Assembly (NCBI GenBank): GCA_012521615.1
Contig: JAAYMA010000095.1
Coordinates: 1-56,132 of the forward strand
Reading direction: 5' to 3'
DNA length: 56,132 bases
From: Clostridiaceae bacterium
GTDB taxonomy: Bacteria > Bacillota > Clostridia > DSM-8532
Shown: positions 9,484-19,099 of the stretch, piece after piece
Numbering within the stretch: the first letter of the stretch is position 1
Layout of the letters: each line of letters starts with the position of its first letter
Notes under the pieces: model-generated
Told to the model about the DNA's origin: nothing
Database searches by the model: none
What the model saw: the letters and a program-made list of their open reading frames with translations, nothing else
Position numbers and translations under genes: made by a program

Positions 9484-9865
9484 CCACCGAAAGGCACAGC
9501 TGTTATTGACATTTCCAGATATAACTCTTCAAAATATGTTTTTTCTGAAACTTACTGGTAACCATGAACCAATAAAAGTTATGGGAGTGGATTACATTGA
9601 AATGAAAACCGAAAAGGGTATGATGTGCTCTGCTGATTTGTGATGTCTCAACAGTATCATTGACAAATTATTTGATGAGACAAACAACGATGTTCGTTTT
9701 AAACAGGCATTATTCACCAGGGATAACGAGCACATCATTTTTATAGGAAACAGTGTCAAATATGAGGAAGGAGCCTATGTATACGGTTTGATAGATATTA
9801 ACACAAAAGAGACGACATTGAATGTTGAAAAGAAATTTAGGGATGAAAATCACTTTTTCAATTAA
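9371..9865 (+). pseudogene. Open frame interrupted by one in-frame TGA, probable gene remnant
   Basis: One reading frame is open from 9371 to a TAA at 9863-9865 except for a TGA at 9641-9643. The translation looks like a real protein on both sides of it: VMGVDYIEMKTEKGMM before, and NSIIDKLFDETNNDVRF, YEEGAYVYGLIDI and KKFRDENHFFN after. No start codon with a ribosome-binding site was found, and the first third overlaps the foldable element. Most likely the 3' part of a lost gene; family not recognised. It fills the 623-base gap between gpsA and cbpA. Confidence 0.45.
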
Positions 9866-9902
9866 GTATAAAAGTTTTCAAGAATTAACTTATAAAAGAA
9901 TA

Positions 9903-9958
9903 TTGAACTTTACAACATGAAAAGATATAATATGAGAAGAAGGTCAAAGAAGGTCAAA
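9903..9958 (+). promoter_or_regulatory. Sigma-A promoter with CtsR operator for cbpA-clpB
   Basis: TTGAAC (9903-9908), 17-base spacer, TATAAT (9926-9931). Directly downstream, over the expected transcription start, are two tandem heptads GGTCAAA (9942-9948 and 9952-9958) spaced by GAA, the textbook CtsR heat-shock repressor site. No CIRCE (HrcA) element is seen. Confidence 0.88.
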
Positions 9959-9987
9959 ACAATGCTTATTAGTGAGGAGGTATGCAA

Positions 9988-10917
9988 TTGCAATATCGTG
10001 ACTACTATAAAATTTTAGGTGTAGATAAAGATGCAACACAGGAAGAGATAAAGAAGGCCTATCGCAAGCTCGCCAAGGCATACCATCCTGATGCAAACCC
10101 CGGCGATAAAAAAGCAGAAGAGAAATTCAAGGAAATAAGCGAAGCCTATGAAGTGTTGGGCAATGAGGAAAAAAGAAGACAATATGACCAGCTTGGAAGC
10201 ACATTTAATTTCACCAATGGATTTGATTTCGATCCATCCCAGTTCGGATTTAATAATTTTCGATATGAATTCAGAAGCACAGGCAATACTGGGTTCAGTG
10301 ATTTTTTCAATATGTTTTTCGGTGATGGCGGCATAAATCTTGATGATTTTTTTGGAGGACGTACGGGTTTTTCCCGCAGAGGCACCGGGTCATTTATGCA
10401 AAGAGGTCAGGATAAAGAAGTGGAAATAAAAATATCCTTATTGGACGGATTAAAAGGAAGTGAAAAACTTATAGCTATAGATACACCCCATGGACGTAAA
10501 AAACTGGCAGTCAAGATTCCCAAAGGCATTATGCCGGGAGGGAAAATCAGGCTGAAAGGTCAGGGGGGCAAAGGTATAAACGGTGGACCTGACGGAGATT
10601 TATTGCTGACTGTTCAGTTTAAGGAAGAAGAATATACTTTAAAAGGCTATGATATTGTCCAGAACATTGAGATCACACCATGGCTCGCTGCACTTGGCGG
10701 AGATACAAAAGTAAATATCCCTGATGGAAAGATTATTGTCTCTGTTCCTGGAGGAATAAGAAGCGGCGAAAGCATACGCATCCCGGGCAGAGGTTACCCG
10801 AATAATATTGGCGGCAGGGGAGATTTGTTCTTGAAGGTTTCCATCAATAATCCAAAGACATTAAATAAAAAGCAGCTTGACCTTTATAAAAAACTAAAAG
10901 AGCTGGAAGAACGTTAA
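9988..10917 (+). CDS. cbpA: DnaJ-family co-chaperone, CbpA type
   Basis: J-domain protein that stimulates DnaK. From the TTG start it has 309 residues: J domain (about 3-70) with HPD at 33-35, a Gly/Phe-rich linker with repeated FG/GF, then the two beta-barrel domains of the DnaJ C-terminus. The four CxxCxGxG zinc repeats of DnaJ itself are missing, hence the CbpA type. An ATG at 9982 is in frame but only one base from the AGGAGG (9975-9980); TTG at 9988 has proper 7-base spacing and gives the usual [11 protein letters not shown] start. Controlled by the CtsR box and probably co-transcribed with clpB. Confidence 0.9.
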   Translation: MQYRDYYKILGVDKDATQEEIKKAYRKLAKAYHPDANPGDKKAEEKFKEISEAYEVLGNEEKRRQYDQLGSTFNFTNGFDFDPSQFGFNNFRYEFRSTGNTGFSDFFNMFFGDGGINLDDFFGGRTGFSRRGTGSFMQRGQDKEVEIKISLLDGLKGSEKLIAIDTPHGRKKLAVKIPKGIMPGGKIRLKGQGGKGINGGPDGDLLLTVQFKEEEYTLKGYDIVQNIEITPWLAALGGDTKVNIPDGKIIVSVPGGIRSGESIRIPGRGYPNNIGGRGDLFLKVSINNPKTLNKKQLDLYKKLKELEER

Positions 10918-10956
10918 AGCGGTGAAATTTATAAGAAGAGTTGAGAGGTGAAAGCA

Positions 10957-13551
10957 ATGAATCTTGAAAAATTCACTCATAAATCACAGGAAGCAATTGT
11001 CCTTGCCAGGGAGCTTGCTATAAAAATGGACCATCAGCAGGTTGACGGGGAACATCTTGCCCTGGCTCTCATACAGCAGGAGGAAGGTTTGATCCCCCGA
11101 TTGTTATGGATATCAGGGGTTAATCCCGGCGATATAGAGCGGCAGCTGAAAGAAGAACTGGATAAATGGCCGAAAGTCTATGGCAGCGCAGCTGTTGATG
11201 TATACGCTACCCGTCGGTTCAACCAGATACTTTTAGGAGCTGAGGATAAAGCTAAAAAATATCAGGATGAATATGTAAGTGTTGAACATATTTTCATGGT
11301 GCTTATTTCTGAACGCAACACTTTTACATCAAAACTTCTGAAACGTTATGGCATTACAATAGACGCCTTCATAGAAGCAGTGAAAAAATTAAGAGGAAAT
11401 CAGCGGGTAACCAGCCCAAATCCGGAGATGGAGTATCAGGCGCTGGAGAAATACGGGAGGGATCTGGTTGAACTTGCAAGACAGGGAAAGCTTGATCCTG
11501 TAATAGGAAGGGATGCTGAAATCCGGCGCGTTATCAGAATTCTATCTAGAAGAACAAAGAATAATCCGGTATTGATAGGTGAACCGGGCACGGGAAAAAC
11601 TGCAATTGTCGAGGGACTCGCCCAACGAATATTAAAGGGTGATGTGCCTGATGGTTTGAAAAATAAGACTATTTTCGCTTTGGATATAGGTTCACTGATT
11701 GCAGGTGCAAAGTTCAGGGGGGAATTTGAAGAGAGGTTGAAGGCAGTTATTAAAGAGGTTCAGGCATCCGAGGGGGCAATTATTCTTTTTATAGATGAAA
11801 TCCATAATATTGTAGGTGCGGGTAAGGCAGAAGGAGCGATGGATGCAGGAAATATCCTTAAACCTATGCTTGCCCGTGGAGAGCTTCATTGTGTAGGAGC
11901 CACAACTATCGATGAGTACCGGAAATATATTGAAAAGGATGCTGCTTTGGAACGTCGTTTTCAGCCCGTTTTGGTTGAACCTCCGTCTGTTGAGGACACT
12001 ATATCTATTCTACGCGGCTTAAAAGAGCGTTTTGAAATTCATCACGGTGTCCGGATTACCGATGGTGCTATTGTTGCCAGCGCAGTTTTATCAGACAGGT
12101 ATATTTCAGATAGATTTTTACCCGATAAGGCCATAGATCTTATGGATGAAGCGGCGGCCATGCTCAGGACTGAAATTGACAGTATGCCTTCAGAACTGGA
12201 TCAGATAATGCGCAGAATAATGCAGCTTGAAATAGAGCAGCAAGCACTAAAAAAAGAAAAGGACAAGGCTTCGGCTGAGAGGCTCAGTTTGATTGAGCAG
12301 GAACTTGCCCAACTTCAGGATAAAGCAAATGAAATGAAGGCTCAGTGGGAGCTTGAAAAAAAGTATATTAAAAGGGAGAAGGAAATAAAAGAAGAGATAG
12401 AAAATGTCAGGCTCCAGATTGAAGAGGCCGAAAGAAACTATGATCTGGAAACACTGGCAAAGCTTAAACATGGAGTTCTACCTGCCCTTGAATCAGAACT
12501 GGCGGAAGAAAAACAGTTGCAGAAGGATGTTTCAGGAAGGATGTTAAAAGAAGAAGTAACTGAAAATGAGATTACTGAAATTATCTCCAAATGGACAGGT
12601 ATTCCGGTAGCCAAACTTCAGCAGAAAGAAAGGGATAAGCTGCTTAACCTGGAAAGTATCCTGCACAGAAGGGTGATAGGTCAGGATGAAGCTGTAAAGG
12701 CAGTTTCCGACGCGGTATTAAGAGCAAGAGCAGGTCTTAAGGACATTAAGCGGCCTGTGGGTTCATTTATTTTCCTGGGTCCGACCGGTGTCGGTAAAAC
12801 TCAGCTTGCCAGAACTCTTACAGAAACCTTGTTTGATACTGAAGAAAATATGATCAGGATAGACATGAGTGAATACATGGAGAAGCACTCTGTGGCAAAA
12901 CTGATAGGCGCACCTCCCGGGTATGTGGGTTATGAGGAAGGTGGATTTCTCACAGAGGCTGTAAGGAGAAAACCGTACAGTGTTGTTCTCTTCGACGAAA
13001 TAGAGAAGGCACATCCCGATGTTTTCAATCTGCTTCTGCAGATTCTTGATGACGGAAGACTTACCGACAGCAAAGGCAGAACAGTTAATTTCAAAAATAC
13101 TGTTATTATTATGACATCCAATATCGGAAGCCATTACCTGCTTGATATAGACGAGGATGGCAAGTTTAAACCCGGTGTGGAAGAAAAGGTTATGAACGAA
13201 TTGAAATATAGTTTTAAACCCGAATTTTTGAACCGGGTAGATGATATAGTACTTTTTAAGCCTCTAACACGGCGGGAAATAAAAGATATCGTAAAGCTGG
13301 TCCTGAAAGATTTATCTGAAAGATTGGCAGAAAAGAATATAAAACTTGAACTTACTGAAAGGGCTCTGGATTACATTGCAGATGAGGGATGGGATCCGGA
13401 GTATGGAGCAAGACCTATCAAACGTTTCATACAGAAACATATAGAAACCGAATTGGGAAGACTGCTCATTAAGGGAACAATTAATAATGGGGATACAGCT
13501 CTGCTTGATGCCAGTGAAGACGAAATTATTATCAGTAAAAAAACTGGTTGA
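10957..13551 (+). CDS. clpB: ATP-dependent disaggregase ClpB
   Basis: Hsp100 chaperone that pulls proteins out of aggregates with DnaK/DnaJ. The 864 residues show the Clp N-domain ([14 protein letters not shown] on), first AAA+ module with Walker A GEPGTGKT (about 208-216) and [12 protein letters not shown], the long coiled-coil middle domain (roughly 400-525, Lys/Glu-rich), and a second AAA+ module with GPTGVGKT and [13 protein letters not shown]. The middle domain distinguishes ClpB from ClpC/ClpA. The start is ATG at 10957, 6 bases after GAGAGGTG; a GTG three codons upstream lies within that site. The gene follows cbpA by 39 bases. Confidence 0.96.
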   Translation: MNLEKFTHKSQEAIVLARELAIKMDHQQVDGEHLALALIQQEEGLIPRLLWISGVNPGDIERQLKEELDKWPKVYGSAAVDVYATRRFNQILLGAEDKAKKYQDEYVSVEHIFMVLISERNTFTSKLLKRYGITIDAFIEAVKKLRGNQRVTSPNPEMEYQALEKYGRDLVELARQGKLDPVIGRDAEIRRVIRILSRRTKNNPVLIGEPGTGKTAIVEGLAQRILKGDVPDGLKNKTIFALDIGSLIAGAKFRGEFEERLKAVIKEVQASEGAIILFIDEIHNIVGAGKAEGAMDAGNILKPMLARGELHCVGATTIDEYRKYIEKDAALERRFQPVLVEPPSVEDTISILRGLKERFEIHHGVRITDGAIVASAVLSDRYISDRFLPDKAIDLMDEAAAMLRTEIDSMPSELDQIMRRIMQLEIEQQALKKEKDKASAERLSLIEQELAQLQDKANEMKAQWELEKKYIKREKEIKEEIENVRLQIEEAERNYDLETLAKLKHGVLPALESELAEEKQLQKDVSGRMLKEEVTENEITEIISKWTGIPVAKLQQKERDKLLNLESILHRRVIGQDEAVKAVSDAVLRARAGLKDIKRPVGSFIFLGPTGVGKTQLARTLTETLFDTEENMIRIDMSEYMEKHSVAKLIGAPPGYVGYEEGGFLTEAVRRKPYSVVLFDEIEKAHPDVFNLLLQILDDGRLTDSKGRTVNFKNTVIIMTSNIGSHYLLDIDEDGKFKPGVEEKVMNELKYSFKPEFLNRVDDIVLFKPLTRREIKDIVKLVLKDLSERLAEKNIKLELTERALDYIADEGWDPEYGARPIKRFIQKHIETELGRLLIKGTINNGDTALLDASEDEIIISKKTG

Positions 13552-13621
13552 ATAGATGTATCCGCATTAGTCATGATTGGAACATGGATATGTTACCTGT
13601 TTTCTGGATTTTGAAATGAAA

Positions 13622-13641
13622 AGGAGAGCTTTTGCTCTCCT
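13622..13641. terminator. Bidirectional terminator between clpB and the zinc-ribbon gene
   Basis: AGGAGAGC-TTTT-GCTCTCCT, 8 perfect pairs with a 4-base loop. T-rich bases follow on both strands (better on the minus strand), fitting its place between convergent genes. Confidence 0.65.
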
Positions 13642-13649
13642 GAATTCTT

Positions 13650-13820
13650 TTAGTATCTCTGTTCTCTAAAATTGTTTCTTTGCTGTTTTCGTGCTTTTCT
13701 GCACCCATAACATCTCTTTGGTTCGTTTTCAAATCCCTTTTCTCTGTAGAAAGCCTGTTCTCCTTCTGTAAATATAAATTCGGAGCCACAATCTTTACAA
13801 GTTAAAGTTTTGTCGGACAT
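13650..13820 (-). CDS. Small zinc-ribbon protein (zf-trcl type)
   Basis: A 56-residue basic protein with two CxxC knuckles: CKDC (8-11) and CYGC (37-40), spaced as in the bacterial 'probable zinc-ribbon' family, between them GSEFIFTEGEQAFYREKGF. The C-terminus is Arg/Lys/Gln-rich (RKARKQQRNNFREQRY), suggesting nucleic-acid contact. Such proteins are widespread in Firmicutes and Bacteroidetes but their job is not settled. GGGAGGAAA precedes the ATG. A large stem-loop lies just upstream of that site in the leader. Too short for many gene callers. Confidence 0.85.
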   Translation of the reverse strand: MSDKTLTCKDCGSEFIFTEGEQAFYREKGFENEPKRCYGCRKARKQQRNNFREQRY

Positions 13821-13840
13821 GACTTAATATTTCCTCCCTT

Positions 13841-13888
13841 GGTTTTTGGATAATACATTTTTAATGACTTACCCCTTATCCAAAAACC
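13841..13888 (-). promoter_or_regulatory. 13-bp leader hairpin before the zinc-ribbon gene
   Basis: GGTTTTTGGATAA (13841-13853) and TTATCCAAAAACC (13876-13888) are exact complements around a 22-base loop. In the minus-strand transcript the 3' arm ends 2 bases before the GGGAGGAAA ribosome-binding site, so folding could affect translation or RNA stability. No T-run follows, which argues against a terminator. The rest of the 340-base gap 13821-14160 is A+T-rich, with the cdd promoter at 14020-14048. Confidence 0.55.
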
Positions 13889-14019
13889 GGAGAGGGAAAA
13901 GACACAAAAAAGTATTAATCCATTTGAAATTTTTTACTTGAATTTAGTATATCATGTATACCAAAAATTACAAGGGAGATAAAAAATTTTTTTAAGCTAC
14001 TTTTAGCTATCCTATTGTT

Positions 14020-14048
14020 TTTACAATGACGAATATTTTTGATAAAAT
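14020..14048 (+). promoter_or_regulatory. Probable promoter of cdd-era-recO
   Basis: TTTACA (14020-14025), 17-base spacer, TAAAAT (14043-14048), about 105 bases before the cdd ATG. Confidence 0.5.
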
Positions 14049-14160
14049 TATATGGATAGGACTGTTTTTCGAAGCTAAAAATGTTAAAACTTTATATATA
14101 TTTTATTGGCTGAAACAGCATGCTAAAATATATAAAAGTATTTGATGGAGGCCTTTACAA

Positions 14161-14592
14161 ATGGCAGAAGTTGACAGTACCGGAATAATAAATGGCTCTA
14201 TAACCCCGGATGATTTAATACAAATGGCGCTTAAAGTCAAGAATAATGCTTATGCACCATATTCGGGTTTCAAAGTCGGTGCTGCTTTAATCTGTGATGA
14301 TGGGAGAGTATATACGGGCTGCAATGTGGAGAATTTGTCCTATGGTGCAACTATTTGTGCAGAGAGGACAGCCATTGTAAAAGCTGTCTCTTGTGGCTCC
14401 AGAAAGATTCGTTCTGTTGCTGTTATTAGCGACAGTCAAACTTATACTATCCCCTGTGCAATTTGTCTTCAGGTTATGAGTGAATTTTGTAATCCTGATA
14501 CAAAATTATATCTTGCCAATAAAAATGGCCAATATGTAGAATATACTTTTAAGGAACTTCTTCCTCACTCTTTTAAACTACATAATGAATAA
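14161..14592 (+). CDS. cdd: Cytidine deaminase
   Basis: Hydrolyses cytidine and deoxycytidine to uridine and deoxyuridine in pyrimidine salvage. The 143-residue protein has NAYAPYSGFKVGAAL, the C66-A-E68 motif (zinc ligand and catalytic Glu) and the second zinc pair C99/C102. The second motif is unusual: PCAICLQ where most family members have PCGxCRQ, so a Gly and an Arg are replaced while the metal ligands stay. GGAGG before ATG. It heads the common cdd-era-recO order. Confidence 0.9.
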   Translation: MAEVDSTGIINGSITPDDLIQMALKVKNNAYAPYSGFKVGAALICDDGRVYTGCNVENLSYGATICAERTAIVKAVSCGSRKIRSVAVISDSQTYTIPCAICLQVMSEFCNPDTKLYLANKNGQYVEYTFKELLPHSFKLHNE

Positions 14593-14620
14593 TTTCTTTG
14601 AAAAGGAGTAGAAACAGGAT

Positions 14621-15511
14621 ATGGTATTTAAATCAGGATTTATAACTATAGTAGGCAGGCCGAATGTTGGCAAATCAACATTATTAAACCTTCTGACCGG
14701 GGAAAAGGTAGCGATTATATCAAAAAAGCCCCAGACCACCCGGCATAATATAAGAACTATATTGACCACTGAAAATTATCAAATGATATTTGTAGATACT
14801 CCGGGCATCCATGATCCCAGGAATAAACTGGGTGAGTTTATGATGAAGGAGGCCTATGCCGCCTTTGAAGATGTGGATGTAATTATATTTATTGTAGATG
14901 CCAGGGACAACACAATAGGTCCGAATGATAAAAAAATTATTGAAACCCTGGGTAAGGTGAGCACTCCTGTAATTTTGGTTATTAATAAAATTGATCTGGT
15001 GGACAAAGAAAAATTATTGCCCCTTATAGCAGAATACAGCAAGGCCTATAACTTTGCAGAAGTAGTTCCCATAAGTGCAATAGAAGGAAGAGATAGGGAA
15101 AAAATCCTGTCTCTTATAGAAAAATACCTGCCAGAGGGTGAAAAATACTATCCTGATGATATGCTTACTGATCAGACAGAAAAAGTTCTGGCTCAGGAAC
15201 TGATTAGAGAGAAGCTGTTGCACTTTTTGGAAGAGGAAGTACCCCATGGTATAGGTGTAGAAGTAATCAGATTTAAGGAAGATGAAAAAAGAAATATTAT
15301 CGATATCGATGCCAATATTTACTGTGAAAAAGAGTCCCATAAAGGCATTATTATTGGTAAGGGCGGTTCAATGCTGAAAAAGGTAGGTACTTTTGCAAGG
15401 CAAGACATGGAAAGACTATATGGTACCAAAGTAAACCTGAAACTCTGGGTCAAAGTGAAAGATGACTGGAGAAACAGTGATTTTATGCTCAGAGAACTGG
15501 GGTATAAGTAA
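14621..15511 (+). CDS. era: Ribosome assembly GTPase Era
   Basis: GTPase that binds the 3' end of 16S rRNA and assists 30S maturation. 296 residues: G1 GRPNVGKS (about 11-18), TTR in switch I, DTPG, NKID, then a C-terminal KH domain with the GIIIGKGGSMLKKVGTFAR signature. RBS AAAAGGAG 28-bases downstream of the cdd stop region. recO follows after 15 bases. Confidence 0.96.
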   Translation: MVFKSGFITIVGRPNVGKSTLLNLLTGEKVAIISKKPQTTRHNIRTILTTENYQMIFVDTPGIHDPRNKLGEFMMKEAYAAFEDVDVIIFIVDARDNTIGPNDKKIIETLGKVSTPVILVINKIDLVDKEKLLPLIAEYSKAYNFAEVVPISAIEGRDREKILSLIEKYLPEGEKYYPDDMLTDQTEKVLAQELIREKLLHFLEEEVPHGIGVEVIRFKEDEKRNIIDIDANIYCEKESHKGIIIGKGGSMLKKVGTFARQDMERLYGTKVNLKLWVKVKDDWRNSDFMLRELGYK

Positions 15512-15526
15512 AAAAACGGGTTTGAT

Positions 15527-16294
15527 ATGGCACTGATAAAAACAAAAGGACTTATAATTAAAGAAATAAAATACAATGATACCGATAAAATACTGACATT
15601 ACTTTCTGCGGATTATGGGAAAATATCGGTTTATGCCAAAAATTCAAGAAAAGGCGGCAACCGCTCGTCTTATGGAACACAAATTTTAACTTATGGAGAA
15701 TATGTTCTTTTTCGGGGAAGGGAAAGTTACATTTTAAACAGCTGTGATGTCTTAGCTAATTTTTATGAACTGTCCTCCGATATTGAACTTTTTACTTATG
15801 CGGCTCATTTGATTGATATGGCTGAGGATGCCTGTAATGGCCCTTCCAGTGCTAAAGATGCGGTTAAAGCTTTGCTTTATGGTTTAAATGCTCTGAAAAA
15901 GAAACGCAATCCTAAATTAATATCTTCAGCCCTTGCAATTAAAATAACGCAGATAATGGGCTATCCGCCTCATGTTTCCAGTTGCGCAGTCTGCAATACC
16001 AGGACAATGGAGCAGATACACTTCGGTTTTAAAAAATGCGGTTTTTTATGTGAAAAGTGTTCTTCTTCAGAAAAGGACAGTATATATATAGAAAACGGCT
16101 TAGCAAAGGCCATATTATTTGTTTTGCTCTCAGAAGACAGCGGTATATTTAGCTTTGAACTTTCAGACAGACTTTTGAATAAGTTTTTTAATTTAGCTTT
16201 AAAGTATATAGAAGAGCGGATGGATAGACGTTACAGGAAGCTGGATTTCCTGGAAGAGTTTGATTATAACACTGTATTATCAGATTCGAAATGA
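15527..16294 (+). CDS. recO: DNA repair protein RecO
   Basis: Recombination mediator that loads RecA with RecR in the RecFOR pathway. 255 residues: N-terminal OB fold (KTKGLIIKEIKYNDTDKIL), helical C-terminal domain, and a four-cysteine zinc site (CAVC ... CGFLCEKC, about 148-175). The gene starts at ATG 15 bases after era and its stop overlaps the next reading frame. Confidence 0.93.
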   Translation: MALIKTKGLIIKEIKYNDTDKILTLLSADYGKISVYAKNSRKGGNRSSYGTQILTYGEYVLFRGRESYILNSCDVLANFYELSSDIELFTYAAHLIDMAEDACNGPSSAKDAVKALLYGLNALKKKRNPKLISSALAIKITQIMGYPPHVSSCAVCNTRTMEQIHFGFKKCGFLCEKCSSSEKDSIYIENGLAKAILFVLLSEDSGIFSFELSDRLLNKFFNLALKYIEERMDRRYRKLDFLEEFDYNTVLSDSK

Positions 16295-16314
16295 AATTAT
16301 CAGGGGGTTTTTCG

Positions 16315-17439
16315 GTGGACGTTCATAAACTCAGGCAACTTCTTGCACATGAAGAGAATGAAAAGCTGGATTTTAAAGCTGAGTTACACCTTACAACAGA
16401 AGGGGAAAGAAGGGAACTTGTTAAGGATGTCACTGCCATGGCAAATTCCCGTGGAGGTCGCGGACATATAATTTTTGGTATTGAGGATAAAACCAAGCGT
16501 ATCCTGGGAATTAATCCTGAGCTTTTTCAGGAAGAGCAGATACAGCAGATAATTTACAGTCGTACCGACCCGCCTGTGTCAGTTAAATTGGACTTAATCA
16601 ATATAGAGAATAAGACCGTAGCTGTTCTGACCATCTTCAGAAGCAAGCATACTCCGCATCAGATGATTTCCTCAGGGGCTTTTTATATTCGGCGAGGCTC
16701 CACCACAGATGTTATGCGGAGGGCTGAACTGGCTTCGGCATTGCAGGAAAATGGGCTGATGACTTTTGAAACAGTGGTTGTAAAAGATGCGGTATTGGAT
16801 GACATGGATTTTGAAAGGATCAATACATTCTTTGCCAGTATGAATGTATCTGTTGAACAGCCCCAATACATACTGATGGAGGCATTCGGATTTATAGCAA
16901 GAGAGGGTAACGATGAATATTATCCGACTATTGGAGGTCTTCTGCTTTTTGGGAAAAGACCTCAGGTGTTTTTACCACATTGTTATATAAAAATAACCTA
17001 TGGGGACTGTACAGAGATAGTTTATGGAAACATACTGGAGTTATTGGAAAAATCAATAGAAAAAATAAGCTCAATTATAAACGATAAGGATTATCCGATA
17101 ATGGCTGTTGAGGAAGCTTTGGCGAATGCTCTTGTGCATAGGGATTATCTTGATATATCCCGCGGGATATATGTCCTGATAACAGACAAGACCATTGAAA
17201 TTGTTAATCCCGGTGCATTTACAGGAGGAAGCAAGGTCTATATGCATATGAAAGACTGGGTTCCCCAGAGGCGGAATGCCTGGCTCTACCAAAGGCTAAT
17301 TTCCATTGATGAAAAAAGGCGGTTTATGAGAACCGGTATAGGTATCAGCAGGATTAAAAAAGCTTTGAACAAAATAGGGGATGTTAAATTCATTAATCTT
17401 GGGAGACAGAATAGCTTTAAAGTTGTCCTGCCCAGATAG
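16315..17439 (+). CDS. AlbA_2/Schlafen-type ATP-binding regulator (RecG-like helicase-related family)
   Basis: Member of the COG2865-type family: an N-terminal AlbA_2 domain (LAHEENEKLDFKAEL, then NSRGGRGHIIFGIED and the FYIRRGSTTDVM motif), and a C-terminal GHKL-like ATPase piece with EEALANALVHRDY. Such proteins are usually annotated as transcriptional regulators; the biochemical role is unsettled. The GTG at 16315 has AGGGGGT six bases upstream; an ATG at 16291 overlapping the recO stop has no such site and would add eight residues. Placed at the end of the cdd-era-recO run, so it is likely co-transcribed. Confidence 0.82.
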   Translation: MDVHKLRQLLAHEENEKLDFKAELHLTTEGERRELVKDVTAMANSRGGRGHIIFGIEDKTKRILGINPELFQEEQIQQIIYSRTDPPVSVKLDLINIENKTVAVLTIFRSKHTPHQMISSGAFYIRRGSTTDVMRRAELASALQENGLMTFETVVVKDAVLDDMDFERINTFFASMNVSVEQPQYILMEAFGFIAREGNDEYYPTIGGLLLFGKRPQVFLPHCYIKITYGDCTEIVYGNILELLEKSIEKISSIINDKDYPIMAVEEALANALVHRDYLDISRGIYVLITDKTIEIVNPGAFTGGSKVYMHMKDWVPQRRNAWLYQRLISIDEKRRFMRTGIGISRIKKALNKIGDVKFINLGRQNSFKVVLPR

Positions 17440-17460
17440 GAAATTCAATTCTTTTCAATA

Positions 17461-18798
17461 CTATATCTTCTCAATTAAGCGTTTAATCATAAGCAAGGCT
17501 TCTGTTTTGTTAACAGGGCGCTGAGGAGTAAATCCGGGTATCTGATACAATCCATCTATAAGTCCTGACACATACAGCCTGGCAAATATATCTGTATCTC
17601 TCGCTGTTTCAAATTGGGCTATCTTGTTTGAAGCTTCGTTTAATTCTTTGTCTGTTATGTTTTGCAGTTTTAAATTCCTGTTTAGTTCAGGAAGATTATA
17701 GACACTGATTGAAAAGATCTCGTATGTAAGGATATTGCTCTGTTCGTCTGATAATAACTCCTCTATACTTTCAGGGTCCATTTCAAATGTTTCATTCAGA
17801 ATTTCTGCCCAATTTGACAAGGATACATGACCGGTCGGACTGATATTTTCAGTGTTTAAAATGTACTTGGCTTTTAAAAATTTATCTAATTTTTTCTGGT
17901 CCCTGGATTGTTTTGAGCTGTTTAATCTTCGCTCCCAGGAAGTATATTCCTCAATGATATTTTCCACACAATAAGCTTCGTCAGCTGTCTGGGGGGATAC
18001 TTCATTCTCCTGGGTTTGAGCTTCATCCAGCACAGGAGGTCCAAAGCTGACCAGAATGTGATAAATTGTTGAAATTGCTTCACCTTTGCTTAAAGGATCT
18101 GTCGGACGAAACAGATTCTCATTTTCCATGGTATAATCGGTAAATCCTAAGCAATGGGCTTCGAGTATAGATAACCGGTTTGCTTCATCAGCTTGTTCTA
18201 TATCGCTGATGACATTTGACAATTCAATTTCTTCGTGGATTTCCTGCATTTGCAGGGGATACTTTGTAGACAATAATTTCATCAGTCCGCTAAATGCGTA
18301 TTGTCTTTCAATAATCCCGTCCTCAGCAAAGTCTGAGAGGTATTTGTCTATGAGCTTCATGTCTTTTTCATTGAAACCAAACAACAGATGAACTAATTTT
18401 TCCAAATCTTCCACAATTATGGGTTCGTTGACATTTAGAGCATACAACAAGCTATTTTCTAAAAACTTTTTATTGCTTTCACCAACGAAATGCGGGTTTT
18501 CAGGGTCAAAGTATGGTGTAAGCAGTTTTCCCAACATATTTATTTCTTCGTACAGGGATGAAGCTTCGGGTTCGAATTTTTCAGAGAAGATTTCGATATA
18601 GGAAGAGTGAAGATCTAAAGAATGATTTTCTGTCACTTCTGTAATGCTGTCTGTAATGGTATGTTCATTGGTTACAGTATCGGATTTAACAGTTCCCATG
18701 TTATTTTCCATATAATTTTGTGGGGCGCATGAGGTTTGGAAGGCAAGGAAAAAAATAATACCGATAATGGTAAGTATCCTTTTATATTTTATAAACAT
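17461..18798 (-). CDS. Lipoprotein with SLH-like repeats
   Basis: A 445-residue exported protein. The N-terminus is Lys-rich, followed by a hydrophobic helix and lipobox AFQTSC with the lipidated C24. Two S-layer-homology-like stretches are visible: TDYTMENENLFRPTDPLSKGEAISTIYHIL in the middle (about 220-250) and SGLIDG...FTPQRPVNKTEALLMIKRLI at the C-terminus. The rest is acidic and helical, with no catalytic motif. It is probably anchored outside the membrane, associated with the cell wall. Start supported by GAGGAGGAATAC. Convergent with the AlbA_2 gene, only 21 bases apart. Confidence 0.75.
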   Translation of the reverse strand: MFIKYKRILTIIGIIFFLAFQTSCAPQNYMENNMGTVKSDTVTNEHTITDSITEVTENHSLDLHSSYIEIFSEKFEPEASSLYEEINMLGKLLTPYFDPENPHFVGESNKKFLENSLLYALNVNEPIIVEDLEKLVHLLFGFNEKDMKLIDKYLSDFAEDGIIERQYAFSGLMKLLSTKYPLQMQEIHEEIELSNVISDIEQADEANRLSILEAHCLGFTDYTMENENLFRPTDPLSKGEAISTIYHILVSFGPPVLDEAQTQENEVSPQTADEAYCVENIIEEYTSWERRLNSSKQSRDQKKLDKFLKAKYILNTENISPTGHVSLSNWAEILNETFEMDPESIEELLSDEQSNILTYEIFSISVYNLPELNRNLKLQNITDKELNEASNKIAQFETARDTDIFARLYVSGLIDGLYQIPGFTPQRPVNKTEALLMIKRLIEKI

Positions 18799-19099
18799 AT
18801 GTATTCCTCCTCGTATATCTGCCTTCCATCTTATATATCGGCTTTTTATTTATTTCTTTATTCTAACTGATTTTTCTCAGGTTTTTTAGAATTTTAAAGC
18901 AGGTAAAATTGGATTTGGGCATATATACAAATTAATTATACCTGTAAACTTATTTTTTGTTAAGTATTTTTTGTGAGTGGTAATGGTATATTATATCTAA
19001 GATACAGTTAAAATATCGGATTAAATGAACGGTTGTTTAGGCAGGTAAATTTTTGTTATAATTTTATGCGATTTTCATGTCAGGAGGAAGGTTTCTGAA

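Noticed and set aside
13573-13789. 72-codon minus-strand frame overlapping the small zinc-ribbon gene
   Set aside because: Different frame from the two-CxxC protein, without a ribosome-binding site; the zinc-ribbon frame is far better supported.
18569-18577. GGTTCGAAT, which resembles the T-loop of a tRNA
   Set aside because: It is inside the lipoprotein coding sequence and no acceptor or anticodon stems can be built around it; no tRNA gene was found in the window.
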